From Microterricola viridarii (lineage in GTDB: Bacteria > Actinomycetota > Actinomycetes > Actinomycetales > Microbacteriaceae): DNA of 64,000 nucleotides. The stretch's first letter is position 1. Each line of letters opens with the position of its first letter. The notes under the pieces are model-generated. The model searched no databases. It was not told the DNA's origin and saw only the letters and a program-made list of their open reading frames with translations. Location: contig NZ_CP014145.1 of assembly GCF_001542775.1 (NCBI RefSeq), positions 2,976,001 through 3,040,000 on the forward strand, written 5' to 3'. Position numbers and translations under genes: made by a program. This document shows positions 1-8,282 of this stretch, in pieces.

Positions 1-304
1 CTCGATCAGCCGCAGCGTCATCCCCGTCATCACCGACGAGGACCGCCGCTACTTCGGCGGCGGCCGTGACAGCGAAGACCAGGTCGGCTACATCGACGGC
101 GGCATCGCCCGTTTCGGCAAGAGCTACACCGGCGAGCCCGACAAGATCGCGGCCGAGCTGGCCGCCGACGCCGCCGTGCAGGCCGCCGACACCGTGCTGC
201 TCACCATCCCCAATCAGCTCGGCGTCGACTACAACGCCCGCCTGCTGCAGACGATCGCCGACCACATCGCACCCGCGATCGGCTGGGAGCCGAACCTGGC
301 GTAG
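1..304 (+). CDS. LLM-class flavin-dependent oxidoreductase, C-terminal part only
   Basis: The frame is open from the window edge to a TAG stop and gives about 100 residues; the start lies outside the window. The tail reads YTGEPDKIAAELAAD, then DTVLLTIPNQLGVDYNARLL and DHIAPAIGW, which resembles the C-terminal end of bacterial luciferase-like F420/FMN oxidoreductases (family knowledge). These enzymes are cytosolic TIM-barrel monooxygenases; the substrate cannot be inferred from this fragment. The gene is followed by a long perfect hairpin and faces a convergent gene. Confidence 0.7.
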   Translation, partial: SISRSVIPVITDEDRRYFGGGRDSEDQVGYIDGGIARFGKSYTGEPDKIAAELAADAAVQAADTVLLTIPNQLGVDYNARLLQTIADHIAPAIGWEPNLA

Positions 305-319
305 CCCTGATCGAGTCAG

Positions 320-359
320 CAGAGAATGCTCCAAGATTTCGGTCTTGGAGCATTCTCTG
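320..359. terminator. Perfect 17-bp hairpin between convergent genes
   Basis: CAGAGAATGCTCCAAGA (320-336) pairs perfectly with 343-359 across a 6-nt loop (TTTCGG). It lies between a + gene and a - gene that converge, so it could end transcription from both sides. There is no U-tract on either strand, so intrinsic termination is inferred from position and stem strength only. Confidence 0.6.
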
Positions 360-396
360 GTGAGTGGAGTGAATCGAGCGGGTTCCGGCTCTCAGA

Positions 397-1191
397 TCAC
401 TTGGTGAGGGCGTACGAATCGGTGCCGATTCGCTCGTGTGAGCCTCGGATGACGAACGCGACAACCGCGAGTCCGGCGATACCCGCGATGAGGTAGACGG
501 TGCCGCCCAGAGCCGCGAGCGGTCCAGGAGTGCCGTGGCCGACCGCAAATGTCGAGAAGTCCCAGAAGCCGTGGAGCACCATGGCCCAGATCAGCGTCCC
601 GGTCGTGCGCCGCAGGATGTAGAACACCGTGCCGCCGAGGAACGCCATCCCCACCTGAGCGAGGGTCGTGCCGAGATCCTGCCCCATGAGCGCGTTCACG
701 AGGTGCATCAGGGCGAAGGCCGCCGTGCTGATGAACCAGACCCACAGTTCCCCGAATCGGCTACGGAGGCTCGTGAGGAGGAGACCCCGGGTTGCCAGCT
801 CTTCGGTGAATCCCACGAGCAGCAACACGAGGGAAGCCGCGAAGAACGCGCCATCGTAGGAGCCCCAGTCGGTGCTGGCGAGGTTGATGAGCAACGCGAC
901 GACCATGAGCGCGGGCACGAAGAGGGGCCAGCGCGCACTGTGCTTGCGGTCGAAGAGCGCAGGACGCCACCACCCCAGGAGGCTCGTCGTGATGGCGAGG
1001 AAGATCGCGCCGACGATGAGCGAGAGCCCGGCGCCGAGGAACAGGCTTTCGCCGTCGCGGCCGAACTGCGTGTAGGGGACGCCGGAGAGCGTTCCCACGA
1101 TGAACACGAGTGCGGTGTAGGCCAGCCAGATTGCCAGGCCGATCCAGACGCGGGGGCGGACACGAAGCGTCGCAGTGGGCGATTCAGACAT
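397..1191 (-). CDS. CPBP family intramembrane metalloprotease
   Basis: 264-residue polytopic membrane protein. The three CPBP/Abi motifs are present: EELATR (Glu130, Glu131, Arg135), FALMH (His163) and HGFWD (His207, Asp211), which form the glutamate/histidine metal site inside the membrane. Such proteins act as prenyl-protein-like intramembrane proteases or, near bacteriocin genes, in immunity; no bacteriocin gene is visible here. The frame stays open far upstream, but the ATG used here follows a GAGAAAG ribosome-binding-like stretch and begins a plausible N-terminus (MSESPTATLRVRPRVW) before the first membrane segment. Confidence 0.82.
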   Translation of the reverse strand: MSESPTATLRVRPRVWIGLAIWLAYTALVFIVGTLSGVPYTQFGRDGESLFLGAGLSLIVGAIFLAITTSLLGWWRPALFDRKHSARWPLFVPALMVVALLINLASTDWGSYDGAFFAASLVLLLVGFTEELATRGLLLTSLRSRFGELWVWFISTAAFALMHLVNALMGQDLGTTLAQVGMAFLGGTVFYILRRTTGTLIWAMVLHGFWDFSTFAVGHGTPGPLAALGGTVYLIAGIAGLAVVAFVIRGSHERIGTDSYALTK

Positions 1192-1343
1192 CACGTTTGC
1201 ACTTTCTCGTTTGGGATCTTGCGATGCACGCGATCGTATTGGCCTGATCGCTCGCGGGAGAGCGACACACAGAACGAAAAGGGTGTTTGGGTCGGCGCGA
1301 CAGAGCGGCCCGATGGCAAAGCCACTCGGCGTCCACCGCCCGG

Positions 1344-1751
1344 TCAGTCCACGACGGCGGCGACGGCCTCGATCTCGACGAGCTGATTGTCGTAGCCCAG
1401 CACCGTCACCCCCATCAGCGTGCTGGGCACGTCGTGCGCGCCGAAGGCCTCTCTGACAACGTTCCACGCCGCCACGAGGTCGGCCTGCCGGGAGGACGCA
1501 ACGAGGACACGGGTGCTGATGACATCCTCGATCGTCGCCCCCGCGGCCGCCAGTGCGCTCGTCATCGTCTCGATGCAGACGGCGGCCTGCCCGGCGTAGT
1601 CGCCCACGGCGGCTGTGGTGCCGTCGGCGGCAAGCGGGCACGCACCGGCGAGGAAGATCAGGCGCGCTTCCTTGGGGGCTGTCGCCGCATACGCGTACTG
1701 CGCAACGTCGGAGAGGGTGTCAGAGCGGATGAGGCGCACGGAGCCAGGCAT
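1344..1751 (-). CDS. RidA/YjgF family protein (atypical active site)
   Basis: 135 residues, the usual RidA length. The C-terminal EIEAVA strand and the overall YjgF pattern are visible. In canonical RidA an Arg in an ARS motif near residue 105 is needed for 2-aminoacrylate deamination; here the aligned segment reads DVPSTLMGV, so that Arg appears to be missing. The protein may therefore belong to a YjgF subfamily with another role. The start is supported by a TAGGCT box 7 nt upstream of the ATG (leaderless pattern); a longer frame beginning further upstream was rejected for this reason. Confidence 0.75.
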   Translation of the reverse strand: MPGSVRLIRSDTLSDVAQYAYAATAPKEARLIFLAGACPLAADGTTAAVGDYAGQAAVCIETMTSALAAAGATIEDVISTRVLVASSRQADLVAAWNVVREAFGAHDVPSTLMGVTVLGYDNQLVEIEAVAAVVD

Positions 1752-1886
1752 GGCCCAGAGCCTAGCGGCACGCGGGGCCACCTCGCGGGGAGCCGAGCCC
1801 AGCTTCCCCACGCAGCCGAGAGTCCCCTACTCTACGAGGATGCCTGGGTTGATCGTGTGTCGTCGTGTGCCAGCCGTGGGGCGGCG

Positions 1887-2393
1887 ATGAGCCTCGGCCA
1901 CGCTCCCGGCGCGATCCGCATTCGCGCGGGAGTGGTGCCCGATGACGTCGAACGCTGCGCCGAGATCTGGGTGCGCGCCCTCGAGGCGCGCGACGGCACC
2001 GTGGATGCCGAGGCGATGGCCGAACGGGTGCGCACGTCGTTCCAGAACCCGATCATCCGATTCGCGGTCGCCGACGCCCCGCGGAACGGCTTCGCCCTGG
2101 TCGAGTCCGGCTGCGCCGATCCGAACGAGGCGCTGCTGCACTTCCTCGCCGTTCACCCCGGCGGTGCCGGCAGTGGCGTAGGCAGGGCGCTCCTCGCCGA
2201 CGCTGTGGAACATGCAACACGCAGTGGCTTCCGCTCACTCACCCTCGAGGTGCGCACGACCAACGTCCGGGCGATCGAGGTGTACACGCGTGCCGGCTTC
2301 GAGCCGTTCGGCGGGGAGATCCCGCATCCGCTCGGTGGCGACCCGATGCAGTCGTACCGCCTGGCGCTCGTTGACCAGGCTCCGCGCTCCTGA
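1887..2393 (+). CDS. GNAT family N-acetyltransferase
   Basis: 168 residues. The central segment GGAGSGVGRALLADAVEHA is the acetyl-CoA pyrophosphate-binding motif A of GNAT enzymes, followed by LEVRTTNVRAIEVYTRAGFE (motif B). It transfers an acetyl group from acetyl-CoA to an amine; the substrate is unknown. It is followed by a second, unrelated GNAT gene on the same strand 55 bp downstream. Confidence 0.8.
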   Translation: MSLGHAPGAIRIRAGVVPDDVERCAEIWVRALEARDGTVDAEAMAERVRTSFQNPIIRFAVADAPRNGFALVESGCADPNEALLHFLAVHPGGAGSGVGRALLADAVEHATRSGFRSLTLEVRTTNVRAIEVYTRAGFEPFGGEIPHPLGGDPMQSYRLALVDQAPRS

Positions 2394-2448
2394 CGCCTCT
2401 GCGCCCGTCGTCGCTGCGCCACCCGGGCCGGTGCTCCAGACTGTTGTG

Positions 2449-2868
2449 ATGCAGATCAGACCCTTCCGCCCCGAGGACACCGAGGCCGTCATCGCGCTCT
2501 GGCAGGATGCCGGGCTCACTCGGCCATGGAACGACCCGCACAAGGACATCGCCCGCAAGCTCGCCGTGCAGCCTGAGCTCTTCGTGGTCGCCGTGGACGA
2601 GGACGAGCGGGTCATCGGCTCGGTCATGGCGGGCTACGACGGGCACCGCGGCTGGATGAACTACCTGGCGGCAGCCGATGATGCACGCGGGCTCGGCGTC
2701 GGGCGGGCGCTCGTGGCCCATGTGGAGGCGGCGCTGCTCGCGCTCGGCTGCCCCAAGGTGAACCTGCAGGTGCGCTCGACCAACTCCGGGGTCGTCGACT
2801 TCTACGAGCACCTCGGCTACCGGAATGATGACACCGTCAGCCTCGGCAAGCGGCTCATCGAGGACTGA
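2449..2868 (+). CDS. ypeA: YpeA-type GNAT acetyltransferase
   Basis: 139 residues. The whole length resembles E. coli YpeA as I remember it: IRPFRPEDTEAVIALW near the start, RPWNDPHKDI, GYDGHRG, GLGVGRALV, GCPKVNLQVR and the C-terminal SLGKRLIED. It is a cytosolic small-molecule or peptide N-acetyltransferase of unknown substrate. A CAGACT box ends 6 nt before the ATG and no ribosome-binding site is seen, so the mRNA is probably leaderless, which fixes this start against the longer overlapping frame. Confidence 0.85.
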   Translation: MQIRPFRPEDTEAVIALWQDAGLTRPWNDPHKDIARKLAVQPELFVVAVDEDERVIGSVMAGYDGHRGWMNYLAAADDARGLGVGRALVAHVEAALLALGCPKVNLQVRSTNSGVVDFYEHLGYRNDDTVSLGKRLIED

Positions 2869-2876
2869 CCGGCCGC

Positions 2877-3344
2877 TCAGCGTTCCGGGAGTCGGATGGC
2901 GCCGGTGGCCGGGTGCTCGGTGGGCATGCGGTCGCGGTTGTACGTGATCTGGGTGAAGCCGTGGGGCTTCGGGTGGCCGTTGTCGTCGAGGCTCACGAAC
3001 ACGAGCTTCTCGATGGAGAGGATGACCCGGCGCGTGATCATGTTGCGCACGACGGCGCGCATGGTGATGGACGTGCGGCCGAACTGTGTCGCGATCAACC
3101 CCATCTCGATGAGGTCACCCTGCAGTGCAGAGGCCTGGAACTCGATCTCGGAGATGAACTTGGTCACAACGCGGAAGTTGCCGAGCTGGATGATGGCGTA
3201 GATCGCCGCTTCCTCGTCGATCCAGCGCAGCAGACTGCCGCCGAACAGGGTGCCGTTGGCGTTCAGATCCTCGGGGCGCACCCATTTGCGGGTGTGGAAG
3301 TTCATACCGTCGTCGGACATTGTGGGGAGTCGTCGTGCGTTCAC
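2877..3344 (-). CDS. Acyl-CoA thioesterase, hotdog fold (YciA-like)
   Basis: 155 residues. The pattern NANGTLFGGSLLRWIDEEAA is the hotdog helix of YciA/BACH-type acyl-CoA hydrolases, with the Asp of WIDE as the likely catalytic acid. It hydrolyses acyl-CoA to free acid and CoA in the cytosol. A TACCCT box lies 7 nt before the GTG start (leaderless pattern), which favours GTG over the ATG eight codons later. The gene converges with ypeA, leaving only 8 bp between the stops. Confidence 0.85.
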   Translation of the reverse strand: MNARRLPTMSDDGMNFHTRKWVRPEDLNANGTLFGGSLLRWIDEEAAIYAIIQLGNFRVVTKFISEIEFQASALQGDLIEMGLIATQFGRTSITMRAVVRNMITRRVILSIEKLVFVSLDDNGHPKPHGFTQITYNRDRMPTEHPATGAIRLPER

Positions 3345-3466
3345 ACTTTCGAGGGTACGCCCGTGGAATTCGAGCGGATTGCCCGCAGATGACGGCCATG
3401 TGACGCCGCCGGCGCTTGTGCCGCGCTCAGCCGCCGCGGCGCAGCCTTCGGCATCCGCCCGTTAAG

Positions 3467-3500
3467 TTGTGCACAATTCAATTGCGTGCAATCATAGATT
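3467..3500 (+). promoter_or_regulatory. Probable OhrR operator and ohrR promoter
   Basis: Two short inverted repeats lie just ahead of ohrR: TTGTGCACAA (3467-3476, perfect palindrome) and ATTGC-GT-GCAAT (3481-3492). A TAGATT box (3495-3500) follows at once and ends 7 nt before a GTG, so the palindromes cover the expected -35 and spacer. MarR/OhrR repressors bind such AT-flanked palindromes; direct autorepression is inferred. Confidence 0.65.
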
Positions 3501-3507
3501 CATGCCC

Positions 3508-3951
3508 GTGACCGATGAAATGGTGTGCTTCTCCCTCTATGCCGCTACCCGTGCGACAACGCAGGCCTACCGCCATCTGCTCGAACCGTGGGGGCTCACC
3601 TACCCGCAGTACCTCGTGCTCGTGACCCTCTGGCTGGAGGGCGACCAGACGGTGTCCTCGCTGGGCGAGCACCTGCAGCTGGATTCGGGCACGCTCTCGC
3701 CGCTGCTACGCCGGATGGAGGAGGGCGGACTCGTGCGACGCGAACGGCACACCGCCGACGAGCGCGTGGTGAGCGTGACGGTCGGCACCCGCGGCTTGGA
3801 GCTGCGTTCCGAGCTCGCGCACATCCCCGCCCGGATCGCCTCGGGCACCGGGCTGCCAGACGAGCGCTCCGCCGCCGATCTCATCGAGACCCTGCAACAC
3901 CTCACCGCGACGATGCGCGCGGTGAGCGCGCGCCCCGCCACACACATCTGA
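3508..3951 (+). CDS. ohrR: OhrR, organic-hydroperoxide-sensing MarR repressor
   Basis: 147 residues. Strong OhrR signature: EMVCFSLYAATRATTQAY with the peroxide-sensing Cys near the N-terminus (Cys7 from this start), LTYPQYLVLVTLW, then winged-helix LGEHLQLDSGTLSPLLRRME and DERVVSV. In known OhrR the N-terminal Cys is oxidised by organic hydroperoxides, which releases DNA. I chose GTG at 3508 because the TAGATT box is 7 nt upstream (leaderless); the in-frame ATG two codons earlier would lie too close to the box and lacks a ribosome-binding site. It is followed by ohr, 20 bp downstream. Confidence 0.88.
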   Translation: MTDEMVCFSLYAATRATTQAYRHLLEPWGLTYPQYLVLVTLWLEGDQTVSSLGEHLQLDSGTLSPLLRRMEEGGLVRRERHTADERVVSVTVGTRGLELRSELAHIPARIASGTGLPDERSAADLIETLQHLTATMRAVSARPATHI

Positions 3952-3971
3952 TCCAGACGAGAAAGCGACAC

Positions 3972-4394
3972 ATGAACATTCTCTACACCGCAGAAGCCCT
4001 CTCAACGGGCGCTGGCCGGAACGGCAAGGTGGCGACGAGCGACAAGTCGTTCGAACTCGACCTCGCCATCCCGAAGGAGATGGGCGGCTCCGGGGCTGGC
4101 ACCAACCCCGAACAACTCTTCGCAGCCGGGTACGCCGCCTGCTTCCACTCGGCCCTGCAGGTCGTTGCCCGCAGCCAGAAGGTGACACTCAGCGACTCGG
4201 CCGTCGGCAGCCGGGTGCACATCGGGCCCACCGACACCGGCGGGTTCCAGCTCGGTGTCCTGCTTGAGGTCGTCCTGCCCGGCATCGAGCCAGCCCAGGC
4301 ACAGTCGCTGGTGGATGCCGCCCACCAGGTCTGCCCGTATTCCAACGCCACCCGCGGCAACATCGACGTCACCATCACAGTCTCGGAGGACTAA
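3972..4394 (+). CDS. ohr: Ohr organic hydroperoxide resistance peroxidase
   Basis: 140 residues, the family length. The catalytic pair is visible: Cys57 in GYAACFHSAL and Cys121 in VCPYSNATRGN, with Arg16 in the GRNGKV segment. Ohr is a cytosolic thiol peroxidase that reduces organic and lipid hydroperoxides, with lipoylated proteins as reductant in studied species. GAGAAAG precedes the ATG. It forms an operon with ohrR and probably the oxidoreductase 4 bp downstream. Confidence 0.93.
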   Translation: MNILYTAEALSTGAGRNGKVATSDKSFELDLAIPKEMGGSGAGTNPEQLFAAGYAACFHSALQVVARSQKVTLSDSAVGSRVHIGPTDTGGFQLGVLLEVVLPGIEPAQAQSLVDAAHQVCPYSNATRGNIDVTITVSED

Positions 4395-4398
4395 CCAG

Positions 4399-5391
4399 AT
4401 GACCAACTCCACCATGAACGCACTCATCCACCCCGAGTTCGGCGACCCCGCCGCCGTGCTGAGCGTAGAGGAACGCCCGCTCCCCCAGCCCGGCCCCGGC
4501 CAGGTGCGCGTGCGTACGCTCCTCTCTTCCATTCACAACCACGACCTGTGGACCGTGCGCGGCACGTACGGATTCAAGCCGGAGCTTCCGGCGCAATCGG
4601 GCACCGAGGCCGTCGGCATCGTCGACGCACTCGGCGAGGGCGTCGAGCACCTCACCCTCGGCCAGCGTGTCACCACCGGCGGAACGTTCGGCGTGTGGGC
4701 CGAGTACTTCCTGGCCCCCGCAGCGGCGCTCATCCCGGTTCCTGAAGCCCTCTCGGACGAGGCTGCTGCGCAACTCGTCTCGATGCCGTTCAGCGCAATC
4801 AGCCTCCTGCACTCCCTCGACCTGCAGCCGGGCGATTGGCTGATTCAGAATGCCGCGAACGGCGCGGTGGGCCGGATGGTCGCCCAGCTCGGTGCGGCAC
4901 GGGGAATCAACGTGGTTGGCCTCGTGCGCCGTGCCGAGGGTGTCGCCGAACTCCGCGCCCAGGGAATCGAGCGGGTGATCTCCACCGACTCCGAAGGCTG
5001 GCGCGATGAGCTCACCACCCTCACCGGCGGCGCCGACATCCGCGTCGGAATCGACTCCGTCGGTGGCCGCGCCGCCGGCGACGTGCTCTCCACGCTGGCC
5101 ACTAATGGCACCCTCGTGGTCTTCGGCGCAATGGCATCGCCGAAACTGGAGCTTGCCTCTGGCGACATCATCTTCAAGCAGGCCACCGTCAAGGGTTTCT
5201 GGGGCAGCGTCGTCAGCCGCGAGATGCCCGCCGAGCTGAAGGGCCAGCTGTTCCAGGAGCTGATCGGTCGCGTGCTCGACGGCACGTTGACGCTGCCCGT
5301 CGCGGCGACCTTTGGGTTCGGCCAGATCCGTGAGGCCGTTGCCGCGAGCGGTGAGCCGGGCCGCGTGGGCAAGGTGCTGCTGCGGCCGTAG
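4399..5391 (+). CDS. Zinc-independent MDR-family quinone/enoyl reductase
   Basis: 330-residue medium-chain dehydrogenase/reductase. N-terminal GroES-like part (PGPGQVRVRTLLSSIHNHDLW) followed by a Rossmann part with NAANGAVGRMVAQLGAARG for NAD(P)H binding. Catalytic zinc ligands are not obvious (the usual GxCxxD is LSSIHNHD), which suggests a quinone-oxidoreductase or trans-enoyl-reductase type rather than an alcohol dehydrogenase. The ATG starts 4 bp after the ohr stop, so the gene is probably co-induced by organic peroxides and may act on peroxide-derived carbonyls or quinones (inference). Confidence 0.8.
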   Translation: MTNSTMNALIHPEFGDPAAVLSVEERPLPQPGPGQVRVRTLLSSIHNHDLWTVRGTYGFKPELPAQSGTEAVGIVDALGEGVEHLTLGQRVTTGGTFGVWAEYFLAPAAALIPVPEALSDEAAAQLVSMPFSAISLLHSLDLQPGDWLIQNAANGAVGRMVAQLGAARGINVVGLVRRAEGVAELRAQGIERVISTDSEGWRDELTTLTGGADIRVGIDSVGGRAAGDVLSTLATNGTLVVFGAMASPKLELASGDIIFKQATVKGFWGSVVSREMPAELKGQLFQELIGRVLDGTLTLPVAATFGFGQIREAVAASGEPGRVGKVLLRP

Positions 5392-5413
5392 CCGCTCCCG
5401 CGCGCTGAGCGCA

Positions 5414-5444
5414 GGACGCCCGCGCGCTGAGCGCGCGGGCGTCC
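5414..5444. terminator. GC-rich hairpin between convergent genes
   Basis: GGACGCCCGCGCGCT (5414-5428) pairs perfectly with 5430-5444. It lies between the ohr operon and a convergent minus-strand gene. No U-tract is present; it is judged a bidirectional terminator by position. Confidence 0.6.
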
Positions 5445-5459
5445 GTCAGGATCGCGGCG

Positions 5460-5888
5460 CTATCGCAGCTGGCCGAGATCCACGTCGACAGAGACCGGCT
5501 CGCGGTCGCGGTAGTCGCGGTAGCGCGCCCAATCGAGGGCGACGCGCACCAGCATGACGCCATCGCCGGGGCGGGAGGCCACGAACCCGGGGAACGCCGC
5601 TTCGTAGGCGGCGGCGCAGCGCGCCAAGTCCTCCCCCGCGGCGAGCGCGGCGCTGCCCTCACACTGCAGCGTCGTGCCGTCGGCGCCACCGATCACGACC
5701 GCGACCCGGCCGTCGCGCGCGATGTTCGCGATCTTGCGGGAATCCACCCGCGCGTTGAAGACCAGCTCGCCGTCATCCGTCGCCGCGATGTCGAGGTAGG
5801 CGGCCTGCGGGGCACCGCCCGGCCCCAGCGAGCTGACGACTCCGCTGCCGATACCCCGCACGTACGCCGCCATCCCCGACCGATCCAT
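5460..5888 (-). CDS. Pyridoxamine 5'-phosphate oxidase-family (split-barrel) protein
   Basis: 142 residues with the PNPOx-like split-barrel pattern: GVVSSLGPGGAPQAAYLDIAATDDGELVFNARVDSRKIANIARDG and VAVVIGGADGTTLQCEG. Such proteins bind FMN, F420 or haem; the cofactor is not decidable here. A TAGCAT box ends 6 nt before this ATG, so I preferred it to the GTG two codons upstream, which the box would abut. Confidence 0.75.
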   Translation of the reverse strand: MDRSGMAAYVRGIGSGVVSSLGPGGAPQAAYLDIAATDDGELVFNARVDSRKIANIARDGRVAVVIGGADGTTLQCEGSAALAAGEDLARCAAAYEAAFPGFVASRPGDGVMLVRVALDWARYRDYRDREPVSVDVDLGQLR

Positions 5889-5919
5889 GGCCACATGCTA
5901 GCGCCGCAGGCGGGAGACC

Positions 5920-7098
5920 TCAGACGCGGCGCAGCAGCGCCGCCAACGCCTGGCCGCCGCCGATGCACATCGTGACGACCGCGTACTCCAGGTCGCGGCG
6001 CTGCAGGTCCATCGCGGCGCGCAGCGTGAGGATCGCGCCGGTTGCACCGACCGGGTGGCCCAGCGCGATCGCCCCACCGTAGGGGTTCGTCTTTGCCGGG
6101 TCGAGGCCGGCATCGCGGATGACGGCGACGGCCTGGGAGGCGAACGCCTCGTTGAGCTCCACGACGTCGATGTCGGCCGGCGTCAGGCCCGAGCGCTCGA
6201 ACAGCTTCTGCAGCGCGAGCACCGGGGCGTAGCCCATGATCTCGGGCTCGAGGGCGGCGGTCGCGACGTGCTCGATCGTCGCGAGGGCGCCCAGCCCCTG
6301 TTCCAGTGCCGTCGTCGCCGTGGCGAGCACCACGGCCGCGGCGCCGTCGTTCACGCCGGAGGAGTTGCCGGCTGTCGCGCTGCCGCCGGCCTCGAAGGCG
6401 GGGCGCAGCGCGGCGAGGTCCTCGATCGTGGTGCCCGGGCGCGGGTGCTCGTCGGTGTCGACCGTGACCGGGTTGCGGCCGATGGTCTGCACGGCAGTGA
6501 TCTCTTCGGCGAAGGCGGCCTGCGCCGCGGCGGTGCCGGCGCGGCGCTGGCTCTCGAGGGCGAACTCGTCCTGCTCCTGACGGGAGACGTTATAGCGTTC
6601 AGCCACCCGCTCGGCCGTCACGCCCATGTGCTTGTTGCTGAACGGGTCGGTCAGCATGCCGATCGTGCCGTCGACCAGTGTGCGGTTGCCGAGCCGCGCG
6701 TTGCCGCGGGACTCGAAGTCGAGGAACGGCATCCGCGACATCGACTCGTCGCCGCCGGCGAGCACCATGTCGGCCGAGCCCCAGGCGATCTGCTGGGCGC
6801 CCGACCAGATGGCCTGCAGCCCGCTGCCGCAGAGTCGGTTCACCGTGAACGCGGGCGTCTTGGTCGGCAGCCCCGCCGCGAGCGCGACGAGGCGCGCGTT
6901 GTAGGCGTCCGGCCCGACCTGGCCGATGCAGCCCATCACGACCTCATCGATCTGCTCGGGGGCGACCCCGCTGCGCTCGAGTGCGGCCCGGGCGGCGGCC
7001 GCACCGAGCAGGTGAGCAGGCACCGAGGCCAGCGAGCCCTGGTAGCGACCGACGGGGGTGCGGGCGCCGTTGACGATGACGATGCTGTCGCGTGACAT
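5920..7098 (-). CDS. Acetyl-CoA C-acyltransferase (thiolase)
   Basis: 392 residues, the full thiolase length. All catalytic residues are in place: Cys90 (NRLCGSG), His348 (ALGHPVGATG) and Cys378 (MCIGGG), with NEAFA in between. It catalyses acyl-CoA + acetyl-CoA exchange: the thiolytic last step of beta-oxidation, or acetoacetyl-CoA formation. AAGGAG precedes the ATG. It is the last gene of a minus-strand cluster after etfB, etfA and a cytochrome b-like gene, which favours a degradative role. Confidence 0.92.
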   Translation of the reverse strand: MSRDSIVIVNGARTPVGRYQGSLASVPAHLLGAAAARAALERSGVAPEQIDEVVMGCIGQVGPDAYNARLVALAAGLPTKTPAFTVNRLCGSGLQAIWSGAQQIAWGSADMVLAGGDESMSRMPFLDFESRGNARLGNRTLVDGTIGMLTDPFSNKHMGVTAERVAERYNVSRQEQDEFALESQRRAGTAAAQAAFAEEITAVQTIGRNPVTVDTDEHPRPGTTIEDLAALRPAFEAGGSATAGNSSGVNDGAAAVVLATATTALEQGLGALATIEHVATAALEPEIMGYAPVLALQKLFERSGLTPADIDVVELNEAFASQAVAVIRDAGLDPAKTNPYGGAIALGHPVGATGAILTLRAAMDLQRRDLEYAVVTMCIGGGQALAALLRRV

Positions 7099-7176
7099 GG
7101 GTGGTCTCCTTGCTCGGTGCGGATGCGGTGTGCCGGGGTGCCAGGTACCGGGTGCCTGGTACCGGGTGTTGAGAGG

Positions 7177-8277
7177 CTACCGCCCGACCTTGCCCATGAG
7201 CCCGGCAATCGGGGCGAGCACGAGCGGGCGAGCGGCGAGCACCCCGCCGACCACGACGATCAGTGAGGCGGCGAAGATCCAGAAGCCAGTCCAGTTGACG
7301 GCATCCTGGCCCCCGTACATGTGGTTGAGGTTGCGCAGAGCCCCGGTCGAGAGCACCAGCACCACGTGCACGAAGATGAACAGCACGAAGTACAGCATCA
7401 CCGGGAAGTGGATGGCCCGGGCCAGCTCGACGGGGTACAGCGTGTTCAGCCGGGTCGCCTTCGCCGGCCAGGCTCCCGACATGCGGATGCCGGTGAGCGC
7501 GGCGAGCGGCGCCGCGATGAAGATCGTGGTGAAGTAGGCCAGCAGCTGCAGGCTGTTGTAGTTGACCCAGCCGTTCTCGGTGGGCCAGTCCAGCGAGAGG
7601 TACTGCAGCGCGGCCGAGGCCGCGTTCGGGAACACGTCCCAGCTCGTCGGCACCACGCGCATCCACTGCCCGGTCGCGAACAGCAGCACCACGAAGATGA
7701 TGCCGTTCAGCAGCCAGAGCGCGTCGAACGCGAAGTGCGACCACAGCGTCAGGGTGATCCGCTTGGGCGCGCCCTTCGTCTTGAACGGGGCGGTGTTGTT
7801 GCGCACCCACATCGCCGGCCGCCGGGTCTGCGTGCGCACCTGCCAGCCGGAGCGGATGATCAACACGATGAGGAACATGTTGAAGAAGTGCTGCCAGGCC
7901 AGCCACGCCGGCAGGCCGACGGGCGCGCCCTCCGGCAGGGGCGTCTCACCCGGGTAGGTCACGAGAAAGTCGCGCACGGCCTCGAACGAGACGAACCAGC
8001 GAGTGACGAGCACGACCACGGCGGCGAGCAGCACCAGGCCGACGGCCCCGGCGAGCGCTCGGAGCCACTGCCGCCCAGTGAACCGCCCGGTGCGCCGGGG
8101 TGCGGGGGGTGAGGGTTGGGCGGATGCCGCGGGCGCCGCAGGGGCCTCCGCAGGAATTGCGGCGGCCGGGCCGGCCGCGACCGGGGCGGCAGACTCGGCG
8201 GGTTCGCCCCCGGGCCGCGGTAGCCCCCGGCGCGGCGCGCGCGTTGACGGCTGCCCGGTCGGGTGCTCCCCCGCCAC
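7177..8277 (-). CDS. Cytochrome b/b6-domain membrane protein linked to ETF
   Basis: 366 residues. The first 65 are a Pro/Ala-rich cytosolic tail; then come about six membrane segments. Four histidines lie in or next to membrane helices: His130 (AWQHFFNMF), His181 (WSHFAFDAL), His290 (RAIHFPVM) and His304 (IFVHVV). This spacing fits two b-type haems of the cytochrome b561/hydrogenase b-subunit superfamily. The GTG start is only 5 nt after the etfA stop, so it is translated with etfBA. Passing electrons between ETF and the menaquinone pool is an inference from this context. Confidence 0.75.
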   Translation of the reverse strand: MAGEHPTGQPSTRAPRRGLPRPGGEPAESAAPVAAGPAAAIPAEAPAAPAASAQPSPPAPRRTGRFTGRQWLRALAGAVGLVLLAAVVVLVTRWFVSFEAVRDFLVTYPGETPLPEGAPVGLPAWLAWQHFFNMFLIVLIIRSGWQVRTQTRRPAMWVRNNTAPFKTKGAPKRITLTLWSHFAFDALWLLNGIIFVVLLFATGQWMRVVPTSWDVFPNAASAALQYLSLDWPTENGWVNYNSLQLLAYFTTIFIAAPLAALTGIRMSGAWPAKATRLNTLYPVELARAIHFPVMLYFVLFIFVHVVLVLSTGALRNLNHMYGGQDAVNWTGFWIFAASLIVVVGGVLAARPLVLAPIAGLMGKVGR

Positions 8278-8282
8278 CCTGC

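Noticed and set aside
1192..1641. 150-residue N-terminal extension of the CPBP protease frame
   Set aside because: It overlaps the RidA gene on the same strand, is Arg/Gly-rich without domain features, and the internal ATG has its own ribosome-binding-like stretch.
7141..7168. Short direct repeat GGTACCGGGTG near the thiolase start
   Set aside because: Only two copies of 11 bp, between the cytochrome b stop and the thiolase ribosome-binding site; no operator symmetry beyond the GGTACC core.
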